Source: Anaerolineae bacterium
Lineage (GTDB): Bacteria > Chloroflexota > Anaerolineae > Aggregatilineales > Phototrophicaceae
Direction of reading: 5' to 3'
DNA length: 46,138 nt
Assembly: GCA_019912985.1 (NCBI GenBank)
Contig: JAIOHN010000764.1
Location: forward strand, 1-46,138
This document shows, one piece after another, positions 23,918-31,511 of this stretch. Position 1 is the first letter of the stretch, and each line of letters starts with the position of its first letter. The notes below the pieces were generated by a model. It was given only the letters and a program-made list of their open reading frames with translations. It searched no databases and was not told the origin of the DNA. The position numbers were made by a program, and so were the translations under genes.

Positions 23918-24753
23918 GCCCTCGCCTCCAGACTGCGGATAAAGTCCACACTGCGCTCAAACGACTCCATCGGATCGACATCCGAAGGTGGAATCAGTTC
24001 AATCTCCATGACCAGCCGGTCGGGGTGCGGCGCTTTTTCCAGCAGCAGCGCATAACATTCGCGCAGCGGCACATCACCATCGCCGATAATCGATGGTGCG
24101 ACTTCAAAATGCAGCGGGCGCGCATCGGGACAGGGACGCACGTGATGATCTTTGAAATGCGAACCAACCACATAAGGCGCGGCAGTTTCAAAGGCAGGCA
24201 TCGGCGCTTCGCCGATCAGATAGGTGTTGCCGGTATCCAGGAAAATGCCGAGATGTGGCACTCGCTGGCATAACTCGACCAGATCGCTGCAATAGTAATC
24301 GCCATGATTCTCGATGCCGAGCGGCAAATCCATTTCATGGCAGGCCGCGGCCAGCACCGGCAGCACTTCAGCCAGCCGGTCGATCTGCTGTGCCAGCGAG
24401 GGTTCGCGGGTGAAGCGGTGGATGCGCCCTGCCCCCACCGTTGCCAGCGGCGTGCGAGTGAGGGCGCGGTATTTCTCAATCAAACGTGCGCCTTCCTCAG
24501 CCTGTTGTTTGGCGACATTGACATCTGCATTGAAGAAATCAATGTGTGGGCGCACCGTCAGATAGAGGTCATTTTCTTCCAGAAACGCGCCGAGCTTATC
24601 GCGCTCAGCATCGCTCATGTTGTCCACCTGCTGAATGCCAATGCCGGTGGTCTTGAGGTCATATTTCTTCAGCAGCTTGAGTTTGGCGTAAAGCGGATCA
24701 GGGTCCAGTTCAAGGTATTGTTTCATCCAGACAAGGGCGTAACCCCAGATCAT
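23914..24753 (-). CDS. Sugar phosphate isomerase/epimerase-like TIM barrel, second
   Basis: A 279-residue AP_endonuc_2-type TIM barrel with candidate metal ligands in GIENHGDYYCSDL, FLDTGNTYL, SHFKDHHVRP and VMEIELIP. The extra His-Asp-His-His cluster is more like inosose or myo-inositol-type isomerases than simple xylose isomerase. It is first of three coupled metabolic genes, overlapping the oxidoreductase by four bases. It follows the rhamnosidase gene by about 60 bases that include a stem-loop. No strong ribosome site lies before ATG (GGAGACTAAAA-like spacing on the minus strand). Confidence 0.87.
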   Translation of the reverse strand: MIWGYALVWMKQYLELDPDPLYAKLKLLKKYDLKTTGIGIQQVDNMSDAERDKLGAFLEENDLYLTVRPHIDFFNADVNVAKQQAEEGARLIEKYRALTRTPLATVGAGRIHRFTREPSLAQQIDRLAEVLPVLAAACHEMDLPLGIENHGDYYCSDLVELCQRVPHLGIFLDTGNTYLIGEAPMPAFETAAPYVVGSHFKDHHVRPCPDARPLHFEVAPSIIGDGDVPLRECYALLLEKAPHPDRLVMEIELIPPSDVDPMESFERSVDFIRSLEARA

Positions 24754-24781
24754 GATTTTTAGTCTCCAATATTTATATTCA

Positions 24782-24806
24782 GAGGAGCAGTTCGCAACCG
24801 CCCCTC
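24782..24806 (-). promoter_or_regulatory. Intercistronic stem-loop after the rhamnosidase gene
   Basis: On the minus strand GAGGGGC, an 11-base loop and GCTCCTC form a seven-base stem with one mismatch or wobble. It lies between the GH78-like gene and the isomerase gene. No T run follows, so it more likely trims or protects the message than ends it. Confidence 0.4.
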
Positions 24807-24812
24807 ATAAAA

Positions 24813-27206
24813 TTAAAAAGTTGTTTTTCCTGATGGCAGGTCCATCACCTGACCATCGTGATACAGTCTGCCAGTTACTTCCGCAGGTAGTGTAATCTCG
24901 CCGTGGAGTTGACCACCTTCCAGGCGAACATCAGCGTTAATTTCGCCCTGCGGATGCACCAGCGTGCCGCTGGCATGAGTCAGCGAGCCAAGCTGCGGGC
25001 GGATTTCTACCGTGCGGAAGCCCAACCCTGCCGGGCGAATGCCGAGGATGGTCGCAAAGTAGTGATAGAGCGGGTGCGATCCCCAACCATGACAATCGGA
25101 GCGGCTTGGTTCCGGTTTTTCCAGCGTGGTTTTCAAGCCGTGTTCCAGCAGTGGATACCATAGTTCTTGCAGGCGCTGGAAAAACACGTCCATGCGTCCG
25201 GTTTGGCGGCAGACTTCAAGCAGGTAGTGTGAGAAGTAAATCGTCTCGCGTGAAAGATCCGGCGCGGTGAACAACCCTTCGGCCACCTGTTGCGCCCGGT
25301 GGTCATCCAGCACGCCACTGAGCAGCGCGAAACACTGCGCGTGCTCGGAGAATGTCAGCGGCGCGGGCGACATCGTATCGGCGATCAGGCCGCGTTCATC
25401 ATTCCAGAAGGCGTCTAACCCGGTTTGCACCAGCTCAGACTGCCATCGGCGCAGCCGGGCAGCCGATTCGCTTTCACCGAGTCGATCCTCAAGCTCTGCA
25501 GCCAGTGTCAGCGTATAGATCAACTGCCAGTGGAGCACCCCGCTGTAACCGGATGTGGCTTCCGGCGGATTGCCTGCGGTCCACTCCGGCACCCAGTCCA
25601 GCGTGTTCCAGCCGGGCAGCGGCAGCAGCAGGCCATTTTGTGGGTCGATATAGCGGCGAAAGGCTTCCAGCGTCATGCGCACGCCGGTCATGGTCGTCTT
25701 GACGAAGTCCAGATCGTCGCGCCAGTGGGCATATTCATAAACCATGCCCACCCACCACAGGCAGAAGGGGCCGATAATCTGGGTCACGCGGCACGGATAG
25801 CGCGCCTGGGTGAGGCCAAACGGCAGATGTGAGGCGTCATACATGCGCAGCGCCTTGCGTGGCAGCCGATTATCACGGGTCATGACATAGGTGATGAGGC
25901 ATTCCAGCCGTGTATCACCGGCATACATCATTTCTTCATAGTAGGGACTATCGAAGTAGGTTTCGTGAGCCGTAGCCTGCAAAGCGCGGATAAAAAGCGG
26001 CGTCAGTGCGTTGAGCTGTGGTTCGCTGGCGCTGAACTGGCCTTCCATTTCAAGTGGGTAACGTGTCTCGTGAAATATCAGGCTGGAAAGTGTCAGCGGC
26101 TGTGCGCCGGTTTGCACGTAAATCTCGATGTAGCGCCCGGCATTCCACCACAGCGGCATAAAACGGCGTTGATCGCCGCCATCAGGCACAAAGACATCGC
26201 CAAAACCGGTGAAATGCTTGCCTTCGATCTCGTTCCGGTTGCCTTTATCCAGCACCTGCAGGTTGTAATCGTGCGCCAGCGACTCCGCCCAGTGAATGCG
26301 GACGGTGCTGCCTGCGCCGCCGGAGGCAATCACTTCGGGGTAGGCACAGACATAGTTGTTCATGTCGATAATCAGGCGGCGGTGGGTGTTCGGCGGGAGC
26401 GTGACGCTGCCCTCCCCCGCCAGCAGCACCTGCCACTGCTGGGCCTCATCAGCCAGATGTTCCGCTGCATGGACAGGGATGGGAGCCGTATCCGCACCCG
26501 GCACCGCGCTCACATGCCGTACCTCAGCCGATTTCACTGGTTGATTTAGCATGGCGGGCAGCGGCGCAGGCTGCAGGACATGAATCCGGTAGTATTCCCA
26601 GTCGATGATCTTGCCGATGCCATGACCAAGCACCTGCACAGGCTGCCAGTCCTCACCTGCGCCATCTTCGACGCCCCAGGGATAAGCTGTGCCATCAATG
26701 TGCGTGGTGTGGCCGCGCCAGTGCGCAATGCGGGTGGGGATAAAGTCATAACCGGAGAGACGCTTGGTTTCCCAGGGGGCAAGGCCCGTGCTGAGGCGTT
26801 CGGTCCATTCCCCTTCCGCCGCCAGCAAAAAGCCGGGATGGACGCTCATTTGCGCCATCGCCGCTTTTTCACCAAGCGACCAGACCCGCGCGACCAGCTT
26901 GTGATTGCCTGAAGCGAGGTCGAGATCATGGGTTTCGTAGAACCAGTTATAGGGATCACCGCGCTCCGGGCCGCGCCCGATACGCTCGCCATCGAGGAAA
27001 AGCTCGTAACGCTCGTCAGCGGTGACATGGATGCGGATGGACGCTGCGTGATCTAAGATAAAAGACAGGCGATAGGCGCTGACAAAAGGTGGCTCACCAA
27101 TATTCGGACAAGCCACCCAACTGGCAGGCCAGAGGCCGCGCTCGCGCCAGTTCCGATGGGTATTGTGATCAAGAAAAGGGTCTTTTTGAATAATTGTTCG
27201 CATCAT
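24813..27206 (-). CDS. GH78-like alpha-L-rhamnosidase family protein
   Basis: A 797-residue protein with no signal peptide, so probably cytoplasmic. The N-terminal part is beta-rich (FILDHAASIRIHVTADERYELFLDGERIGRGPERG), as in Bac_rhamnosid_N. The alpha/alpha barrel at about 410-720 contains the motif region SPYYEEMMYAGDTRLE, which matches the place of the CPQRDERLGWTGDAQ motif of GH78 but with a variant sequence. SRSDCHGWGSHPLYHYF matches the usual late SHCHAWSAHP motif. A C-terminal beta domain ends with ITLPAEVTGRLYHDG. It likely cleaves rhamnosides or related deoxy-sugar links after import. It lies in the left arm between the binding protein and isomerases. Confidence 0.82.
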   Translation of the reverse strand: MMRTIIQKDPFLDHNTHRNWRERGLWPASWVACPNIGEPPFVSAYRLSFILDHAASIRIHVTADERYELFLDGERIGRGPERGDPYNWFYETHDLDLASGNHKLVARVWSLGEKAAMAQMSVHPGFLLAAEGEWTERLSTGLAPWETKRLSGYDFIPTRIAHWRGHTTHIDGTAYPWGVEDGAGEDWQPVQVLGHGIGKIIDWEYYRIHVLQPAPLPAMLNQPVKSAEVRHVSAVPGADTAPIPVHAAEHLADEAQQWQVLLAGEGSVTLPPNTHRRLIIDMNNYVCAYPEVIASGGAGSTVRIHWAESLAHDYNLQVLDKGNRNEIEGKHFTGFGDVFVPDGGDQRRFMPLWWNAGRYIEIYVQTGAQPLTLSSLIFHETRYPLEMEGQFSASEPQLNALTPLFIRALQATAHETYFDSPYYEEMMYAGDTRLECLITYVMTRDNRLPRKALRMYDASHLPFGLTQARYPCRVTQIIGPFCLWWVGMVYEYAHWRDDLDFVKTTMTGVRMTLEAFRRYIDPQNGLLLPLPGWNTLDWVPEWTAGNPPEATSGYSGVLHWQLIYTLTLAAELEDRLGESESAARLRRWQSELVQTGLDAFWNDERGLIADTMSPAPLTFSEHAQCFALLSGVLDDHRAQQVAEGLFTAPDLSRETIYFSHYLLEVCRQTGRMDVFFQRLQELWYPLLEHGLKTTLEKPEPSRSDCHGWGSHPLYHYFATILGIRPAGLGFRTVEIRPQLGSLTHASGTLVHPQGEINADVRLEGGQLHGEITLPAEVTGRLYHDGQVMDLPSGKTTF

Positions 27207-27222
27207 TTTACCTATGCAGAGT

Positions 27223-27254
27223 CAGCCCCCGGCGTTTACCGCTGCCGGGGACTG
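27223..27254 (-). promoter_or_regulatory. Intercistronic stem-loop after the left-arm binding protein
   Basis: CAGCCCCCGGC (27223-27233) and GCCGGGGACTG (27244-27254) form an 11-base stem with one mismatch and a 10-base loop, between the binding-protein and rhamnosidase genes. It parallels the hairpins at 9121 and 33190. Confidence 0.6.
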
Positions 27255-27282
27255 CTCTCAAAGGACAACTGCCTGGAAATTT

Positions 27283-28947
27283 TTAGCTAATCGCTGGTAG
27301 GACGGTGTTTTCGTACCAGCTCTTAAACACGTTTTCGTGGAAGTCCGGCGCGGTCTCCGCCCAGAAGGCGTCAACATCACCAAAGTAAGCCTGGGCCGCC
27401 GCCTTGAAATCGTCGTCGCTGACACTAGAGCTGAAGCCGTCCGCCTGTTGGTTCCAGGTATTCTGCGCCTGCTGGAGGATTCCTTCTACATCGACATCGC
27501 CGCTGTCATAGGTCAGGGTTGACCATGCATCGTCAATGGCGGTGCTGCTGGGGCCGACATTGGCCTCCGGCGGGAAGTAAGTGCCTTCATCGGGCGGGAT
27601 CGGCACGCTGATAATCTGCTGCAATTCCTCCTGCGTCTGCTGACCGTAAGCATCGGCGAAGGTGCCGGGCACGCCTTCATACTCATACTTGCCATCAATC
27701 GGCAGCGGGTAGTTAAAGACGACCTGGAGATCCTGTGAGATTTCGTACTGACCAGACTTCTGAATATCCCAGCCCGGCCCCAGGAACATATAGTCAACCA
27801 CGCCGACACCGGCATCCAACTCTTCAGCACTGACATCCGGGTTGAAGGCTACACCGCCGACATAGGTCGTGTTGCGGACAAAGGCATTTCTGCCCCTGGG
27901 TTTGCCACGGAAGCCAATGACCTCTTCAAATGGCTTGCCCACCTGCTTGGCGACCGAGGCAATACCTTCACTTACCGAGCCACCGCCAAAGCCTGCTAAC
28001 ACATTTTGGGAGGTGAGGCCGATAGCCCCATTGATAAACAGGTTGGAATAATCCTCGTTCCCACCCAGGGAATTATCAACCAGTACCACACCCTCATCAT
28101 AGATCAGAGAACGGAACTCGCGAGCTATATCAAACCACTCCGGATTACTGGTCAGATCCCGCGACCAGTTCCAGGCAGTATCTGGCGTCGGGACGCGTGA
28201 GAGTAGGTCGAACCCTTCACTGGCAAGGATATCGCCAATGGCAAAGGCCGGTGCGCCGAAGCCCTTGCGATTATCTGCCTCGGAGGTCAGCGCCCGTGCG
28301 ACCGCGAAGAAATCATCCCATGTCCAGTCCACTGGCGGATCTTCCATGCCTGCTTCCTGCAACAGGTCACGGCGATAGAAGAAGCCCTGGTGGCCGGAGT
28401 CGATGGGATAGTTGTAGTAACGTCCACCGACATTAACGCGTGGTTCCCAGGCTGATAGCGCACCGGGGGTCAATTTGTCTTTGAGGCCATATTTCTCGAC
28501 CTGATCGGTTACATCAGCCACCAACCCCTGGACAAACGCCGCGCGTGTGCCGGCGGTGCTGAAGCCACCGATGGTATCGGCATAGACAAAGGTCGGTGCA
28601 GTACCGCCCGCAATCAGCGGGATAATGGCCTGCTGATCCCAGATGTTGGCTTCAATGCGCTCAAAAGTGACATTTGGATGCTCATCCAGCCATGCTTGCA
28701 GCGCCTGATTATAGGCGGCGAGGTCTGGCTGACCGGCAATTTCTTCTTCAGTGCGGATTGGGTTGAGAGGCCAGCCAGAGGTGACCAGCACGATTTCAGC
28801 GTTCTGTGCGCGGGCGACAGAAGCCGGTTTGAGAGCGGAGCCGCTGGCAGCAAGAACGGGCAGGCCACTGGCGGCGACGGCAACACCAGCGCTGCTGGCA
28901 CCCAGAGTCTTTAGAAAGTCACGACGAGAAAGTTTCTGCTTAGCCAT
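27283..28947 (-). CDS. Tat-exported sugar ABC substrate-binding protein, left arm
   Basis: A 554-residue binding protein with a twin-arginine signal, KLSRRDFLKTLGASSAGVAV, and an Ala-rich h-region ending near ARAQN. The mature part has a maltose-binding-type alpha/beta fold (PTFVYADTIGGF, YNYPIDSGHQGFFYRRDLLQEAG, PPVDWTWDDFFAVARAL). It is a full-length paralogue of the product at 31512 and has the same length; both end in APDFHENVF-x2-WYE. No permease gene lies on this side, so it probably feeds the permeases at 33270 and 34219. An AGGAGAAATT site precedes ATG. Tat export suggests folding or cofactor loading before export. Confidence 0.92.
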   Translation of the reverse strand: MAKQKLSRRDFLKTLGASSAGVAVAASGLPVLAASGSALKPASVARAQNAEIVLVTSGWPLNPIRTEEEIAGQPDLAAYNQALQAWLDEHPNVTFERIEANIWDQQAIIPLIAGGTAPTFVYADTIGGFSTAGTRAAFVQGLVADVTDQVEKYGLKDKLTPGALSAWEPRVNVGGRYYNYPIDSGHQGFFYRRDLLQEAGMEDPPVDWTWDDFFAVARALTSEADNRKGFGAPAFAIGDILASEGFDLLSRVPTPDTAWNWSRDLTSNPEWFDIAREFRSLIYDEGVVLVDNSLGGNEDYSNLFINGAIGLTSQNVLAGFGGGSVSEGIASVAKQVGKPFEEVIGFRGKPRGRNAFVRNTTYVGGVAFNPDVSAEELDAGVGVVDYMFLGPGWDIQKSGQYEISQDLQVVFNYPLPIDGKYEYEGVPGTFADAYGQQTQEELQQIISVPIPPDEGTYFPPEANVGPSSTAIDDAWSTLTYDSGDVDVEGILQQAQNTWNQQADGFSSSVSDDDFKAAAQAYFGDVDAFWAETAPDFHENVFKSWYENTVLPAIS

Positions 28948-29067
28948 AATTTCTCCTAAAACTCAATCTATACGGATGAAGTGCGCAAATAAGTAAGTAT
29001 GTACTGTTCTTTGTCCGTGCCTCTCCTCCTTGCTCCAATGAGCCTGTACACCGCTGACTAGACTAAT

Positions 29068-30078
29068 TCAGGCTGTATCGCCGATGAGCAATTCCACCGG
29101 CAGCATGATCTCGCGCTCGACTTCTTTTCCATCAATCAAATCCATCAGGAGGTCAACCGCGGTCGCCGCAACATCTAACCAGGGCGCATGAACCGTCGTA
29201 AGCTTGTAAGCTGGCCGCACGCCGAGGGAAACACCATCAAACCCCGCCAGGGCCAGATCATCTGGAATGCGGATGCCAAGTTTTTCGCAATCTTCAATAA
29301 AGACGTAGGCATGAGAATCCACCCACGAGACTACCACTGTGGGTCGTTCCTCAGGAGCGGATTGAGTGAGCAGCTCGACCTCTCTGCGGGTAATATGACC
29401 GTCGGATGATTCGTTGCTCACCGTCAATGTCAGACCCAGTTCCGTCGCAGCCTGCAAAAACGCATCCCGGCGGCGCACGGTCGAGGTGTGGGTTAATGCG
29501 TCAGCACGGTAATGGACTCGCTGATGTCCTTTATCTACCAGATACTGCGCCAGTAAATAGGACCCTGTGCAGTCATCGACGACTACCGACGGGGTCTCTG
29601 GTTGGCTGTTGGCGATGCAGACAATCGGCAGGTGAGAATTGAGCAGCTTATCCATGACCGGGCTTTTCGGTGTCGGCAGCACGACCAGCCCGTCAATTTT
29701 GCCGCCCGCCAGTGATGAATAGATGTCGTCAACCGAACTGCGCTCGAAACTGCCGAAAATCAGCAAATCCTGGTGGTGATGGTGGCAGCTTTGCTGGAGT
29801 CCATTGAGGACGGTGGCGATGAAAGGATCATGGACATCAAGCGATTCGTGACCGGTGTAGTAGCCAATGATGTTGGTGCGCTGCCCGCGCAGGGCCAGGG
29901 CGACGGCGTTGGGAGTGTATCCCATATCTTTGGCAGCCTTCAGCACACGCTGACGCGTGGCTTCGGAAACGCGCGTGCCGCCATTTGAGGAACCATTCAT
30001 GACCACCGAGACGGTCACGCGGTTGACTCCGGCTGCATTCGCTACATCAGTGACTGTGGGTTTGCGCTTTCTAGGCAC
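29068..30078 (-). CDS. LacI-family transcription regulator, left
   Basis: A 336-residue regulator. The N-terminal HTH is TVTDVANAAGVNRVTVSVVMNG, where Val replaces the common Arg of TVSRVLN. The hinge region GYTPNAVALALRG follows, then a periplasmic-binding-type effector domain ending DGKEVEREIMLPVELLIGD. It starts at GTG 30078 with no clear ribosome site. Its promoter overlaps the 20-base palindrome at 30097, so autorepression is likely. It lies upstream of the binding protein and catabolic genes on the same strand and probably controls the left arm. The effector should be the imported sugar or a derivative. Confidence 0.93.
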   Translation of the reverse strand: MPRKRKPTVTDVANAAGVNRVTVSVVMNGSSNGGTRVSEATRQRVLKAAKDMGYTPNAVALALRGQRTNIIGYYTGHESLDVHDPFIATVLNGLQQSCHHHHQDLLIFGSFERSSVDDIYSSLAGGKIDGLVVLPTPKSPVMDKLLNSHLPIVCIANSQPETPSVVVDDCTGSYLLAQYLVDKGHQRVHYRADALTHTSTVRRRDAFLQAATELGLTLTVSNESSDGHITRREVELLTQSAPEERPTVVVSWVDSHAYVFIEDCEKLGIRIPDDLALAGFDGVSLGVRPAYKLTTVHAPWLDVAATAVDLLMDLIDGKEVEREIMLPVELLIGDTA

Positions 30079-30096
30079 GTTTTTTTAGGTATAATG

Positions 30097-30116
30097 TGAA
30101 CTACACGTGTAGTTCA
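30097..30116. promoter_or_regulatory. LacI-type operator 1, 20-base perfect palindrome
   Basis: TGAACTACACGTGTAGTTCA is a perfect 20-base palindrome with a central CG, typical of LacI-family operators. It covers the predicted start of the minus-strand promoter and is next to a plus-strand TATAAT at 30090-30095. It shares the core TACACGTGTA with operator 2. Confidence 0.8.
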
Positions 30117-30145
30117 AAACTAACCTACCTTGACAGAAATGTCAA
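30117..30145 (-). promoter_or_regulatory. Promoter of the left LacI gene, TTGACA-17-TAGTTT
   Basis: On the minus strand a perfect TTGACA (30145-30140) and TAGTTT (30122-30117) are 17 bases apart. The start would fall inside operator 1, so bound repressor would block it. The -35 is one arm of a TTGACA-GAAA-TGTCAA palindrome at 30130-30145. Confidence 0.5.
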
Positions 30146-30160
30146 TTAGCTTAGAAAAAG

Positions 30161-30189
30161 TTGCTTGCGGAAATTAAATGCATTATAGT
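30161..30189 (+). promoter_or_regulatory. Promoter of the right LacI gene, TTGCTT-17-TATAGT
   Basis: TTGCTT at 30161-30166 and TATAGT at 30184-30189 have 17-base spacing. The start would be near 30196, inside operator 2, giving a leader of about 78 bases. Confidence 0.55.
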
Positions 30190-30190
30190 T

Positions 30191-30204
30191 TGTACACGTG
30201 TACA
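30191..30204. promoter_or_regulatory. LacI-type operator 2, 14-base palindrome
   Basis: TGTACACGTGTACA is a perfect 14-base palindrome with a central CG, directly downstream of a -10 element. It shares TACACGTGTA with operator 1 but differs in the outer bases, so the two regulators may bind their own site, or both. Confidence 0.7.
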
Positions 30205-30273
30205 TTTTGTGCATGTGAATCAAAAAGATACAGACGAAACAAACTTATTGAATTTTATTTTGGAATTTTCCTT

Positions 30274-31356
30274 ATGCGCTCGAGCAATAAAAAGTCGGGC
30301 AATACTACTATTGTTGACATCGCTCGGGAGGTGGGCGTCTCTCATGCCACCGTCTCTCGCGTGTTAAATAACCGCCCCGGTGTGAAAGAGAGTACCCGTC
30401 AAGAAATCCTGGCTGCTGTCCAGCGGTTAGGCTACACCGTGAACCAGCAGGCGCGGCGGCTGGCAGGCGGGCGGTCGCATGTGATTGGCCTGATTATCTC
30501 GGGCCTGACCCACGGTTATTCCAATACAGTGCTGGCAGGCATCGAGGACGAGATCAGCCAGACCGATTACGATCTGCTGCTGTACAGCAGTCACTCGCGC
30601 CAGCGCCGCCAACAGTTTGAAGATTCCTATGTCGACCGCCTGACGAATGGTCTGTCAGATGGCCTGCTGATCCTCTCCCCGTTTTTCTCGCTTGGTTATC
30701 TCGACACGCTGGAAAAAAAGGGATTCCCCTATGTGCTGGTCGATTACTACGAGCCATCACACCAGAGTCCGATCATCCACGCCACCAACTGGCAGGGCGC
30801 GTATGATGCGACTGAATACCTGATTCAACTGGGACACCAGCGGATCGGGTTTATCACCGGTTGGGACCCCCACCCTTCCAGCGGTGAGCGGTTGGCCGGT
30901 TATAAAGCCGCGCTGGAAGCACATCAAATTTCATTCCAGCATGAACTCATAGCGGGCGGTGATTTTTTGCAATCTGGCGGCTACAAAGCTGCTCAAAAGC
31001 TGCTGACACTACCCGCGCCACCTACCGCGATTTTCGCCACCAGTGATGATATGGCGATTGGCACCCTGGAAGCTGCTCGCGAACGTGGGATGCAAGTTCC
31101 GGCTGATTTGTCGATTATTGGTTTTGATGACATCCCTCAAGCCAGCCTGGTGTATCCGAAACTGACTACGGTGAGCCAGTCCCTACCCGAGATCGGACGA
31201 ACCGCTGTCCGCACGTTGATGCGTTATATCGAAACTCCCGACTGTCCCCGCCAGCAACTCGAAATCCAGACGCGCCTCATCATACGGGATAGCTGCCAGC
31301 CGCCTCTTGGCCGCCACTCCCTGAACGGCGCGCAGCGCGTGGACAGGCTAACTTGA
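30274..31356 (+). CDS. LacI-family transcription regulator, right
   Basis: About 360 residues from the ATG at 30274, just ahead of the HTH (TTIVDIAREVGVSHATVSRVLNNRPGVKE), which is fully canonical. The frame is open to 30178, but that stretch includes operator 2 and does not look like protein. The hinge GYTVNQQARRLAGG and effector domain (FATSDDMAIGTLEAARERGMQVPADLSIIGFDDIP) follow. It is divergent from the other LacI gene and precedes the right-arm transporter operon on the same strand. Autoregulation through operator 2 and control of the promoter at 31382 are likely. Confidence 0.93.
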   Translation: MRSSNKKSGNTTIVDIAREVGVSHATVSRVLNNRPGVKESTRQEILAAVQRLGYTVNQQARRLAGGRSHVIGLIISGLTHGYSNTVLAGIEDEISQTDYDLLLYSSHSRQRRQQFEDSYVDRLTNGLSDGLLILSPFFSLGYLDTLEKKGFPYVLVDYYEPSHQSPIIHATNWQGAYDATEYLIQLGHQRIGFITGWDPHPSSGERLAGYKAALEAHQISFQHELIAGGDFLQSGGYKAAQKLLTLPAPPTAIFATSDDMAIGTLEAARERGMQVPADLSIIGFDDIPQASLVYPKLTTVSQSLPEIGRTAVRTLMRYIETPDCPRQQLEIQTRLIIRDSCQPPLGRHSLNGAQRVDRLT

Positions 31357-31381
31357 AATCCCGGTTTATTGATCTGCAATT

Positions 31382-31410
31382 TTGTAGAAGGGAGGTCAGG
31401 GCTGTATACC
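31382..31410 (+). promoter_or_regulatory. Promoter of the right-arm operon, TTGTAG-17-TATACC
   Basis: TTGTAG at 31382-31387 and TATACC at 31405-31410 have 17-base spacing. Transcription would start near 31417, about 95 bases before the binding-protein ATG and just upstream of the dyad at 31445. Confidence 0.45.
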
Positions 31411-31444
31411 AACAAACGATAGGCGAAGCAAGCGCTGTAACCGG

Positions 31445-31460
31445 GTACGAGCTTTCGTAC
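31445..31460. promoter_or_regulatory. Dyad GTACGA-GCTT-TCGTAC in the right-arm leader
   Basis: A six-base perfect dyad around GCTT lies about 30 bases after the predicted start. It shares the GTAC ends of operator 2 but not its centre. It could be a LacI roadblock operator or an RNA hairpin. Confidence 0.35.
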
Positions 31461-31511
31461 AAAGCGAAATTAAGGATTTTTAGAATTTAGGGCGTCTCAA
31501 AGGACAACAAC

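Noticed and set aside
22994-24055. 353-codon plus-strand frame
   Set aside because: It is the complement shadow of the Gfo/Idh/MocA and isomerase genes, which have clear motifs on the minus strand.
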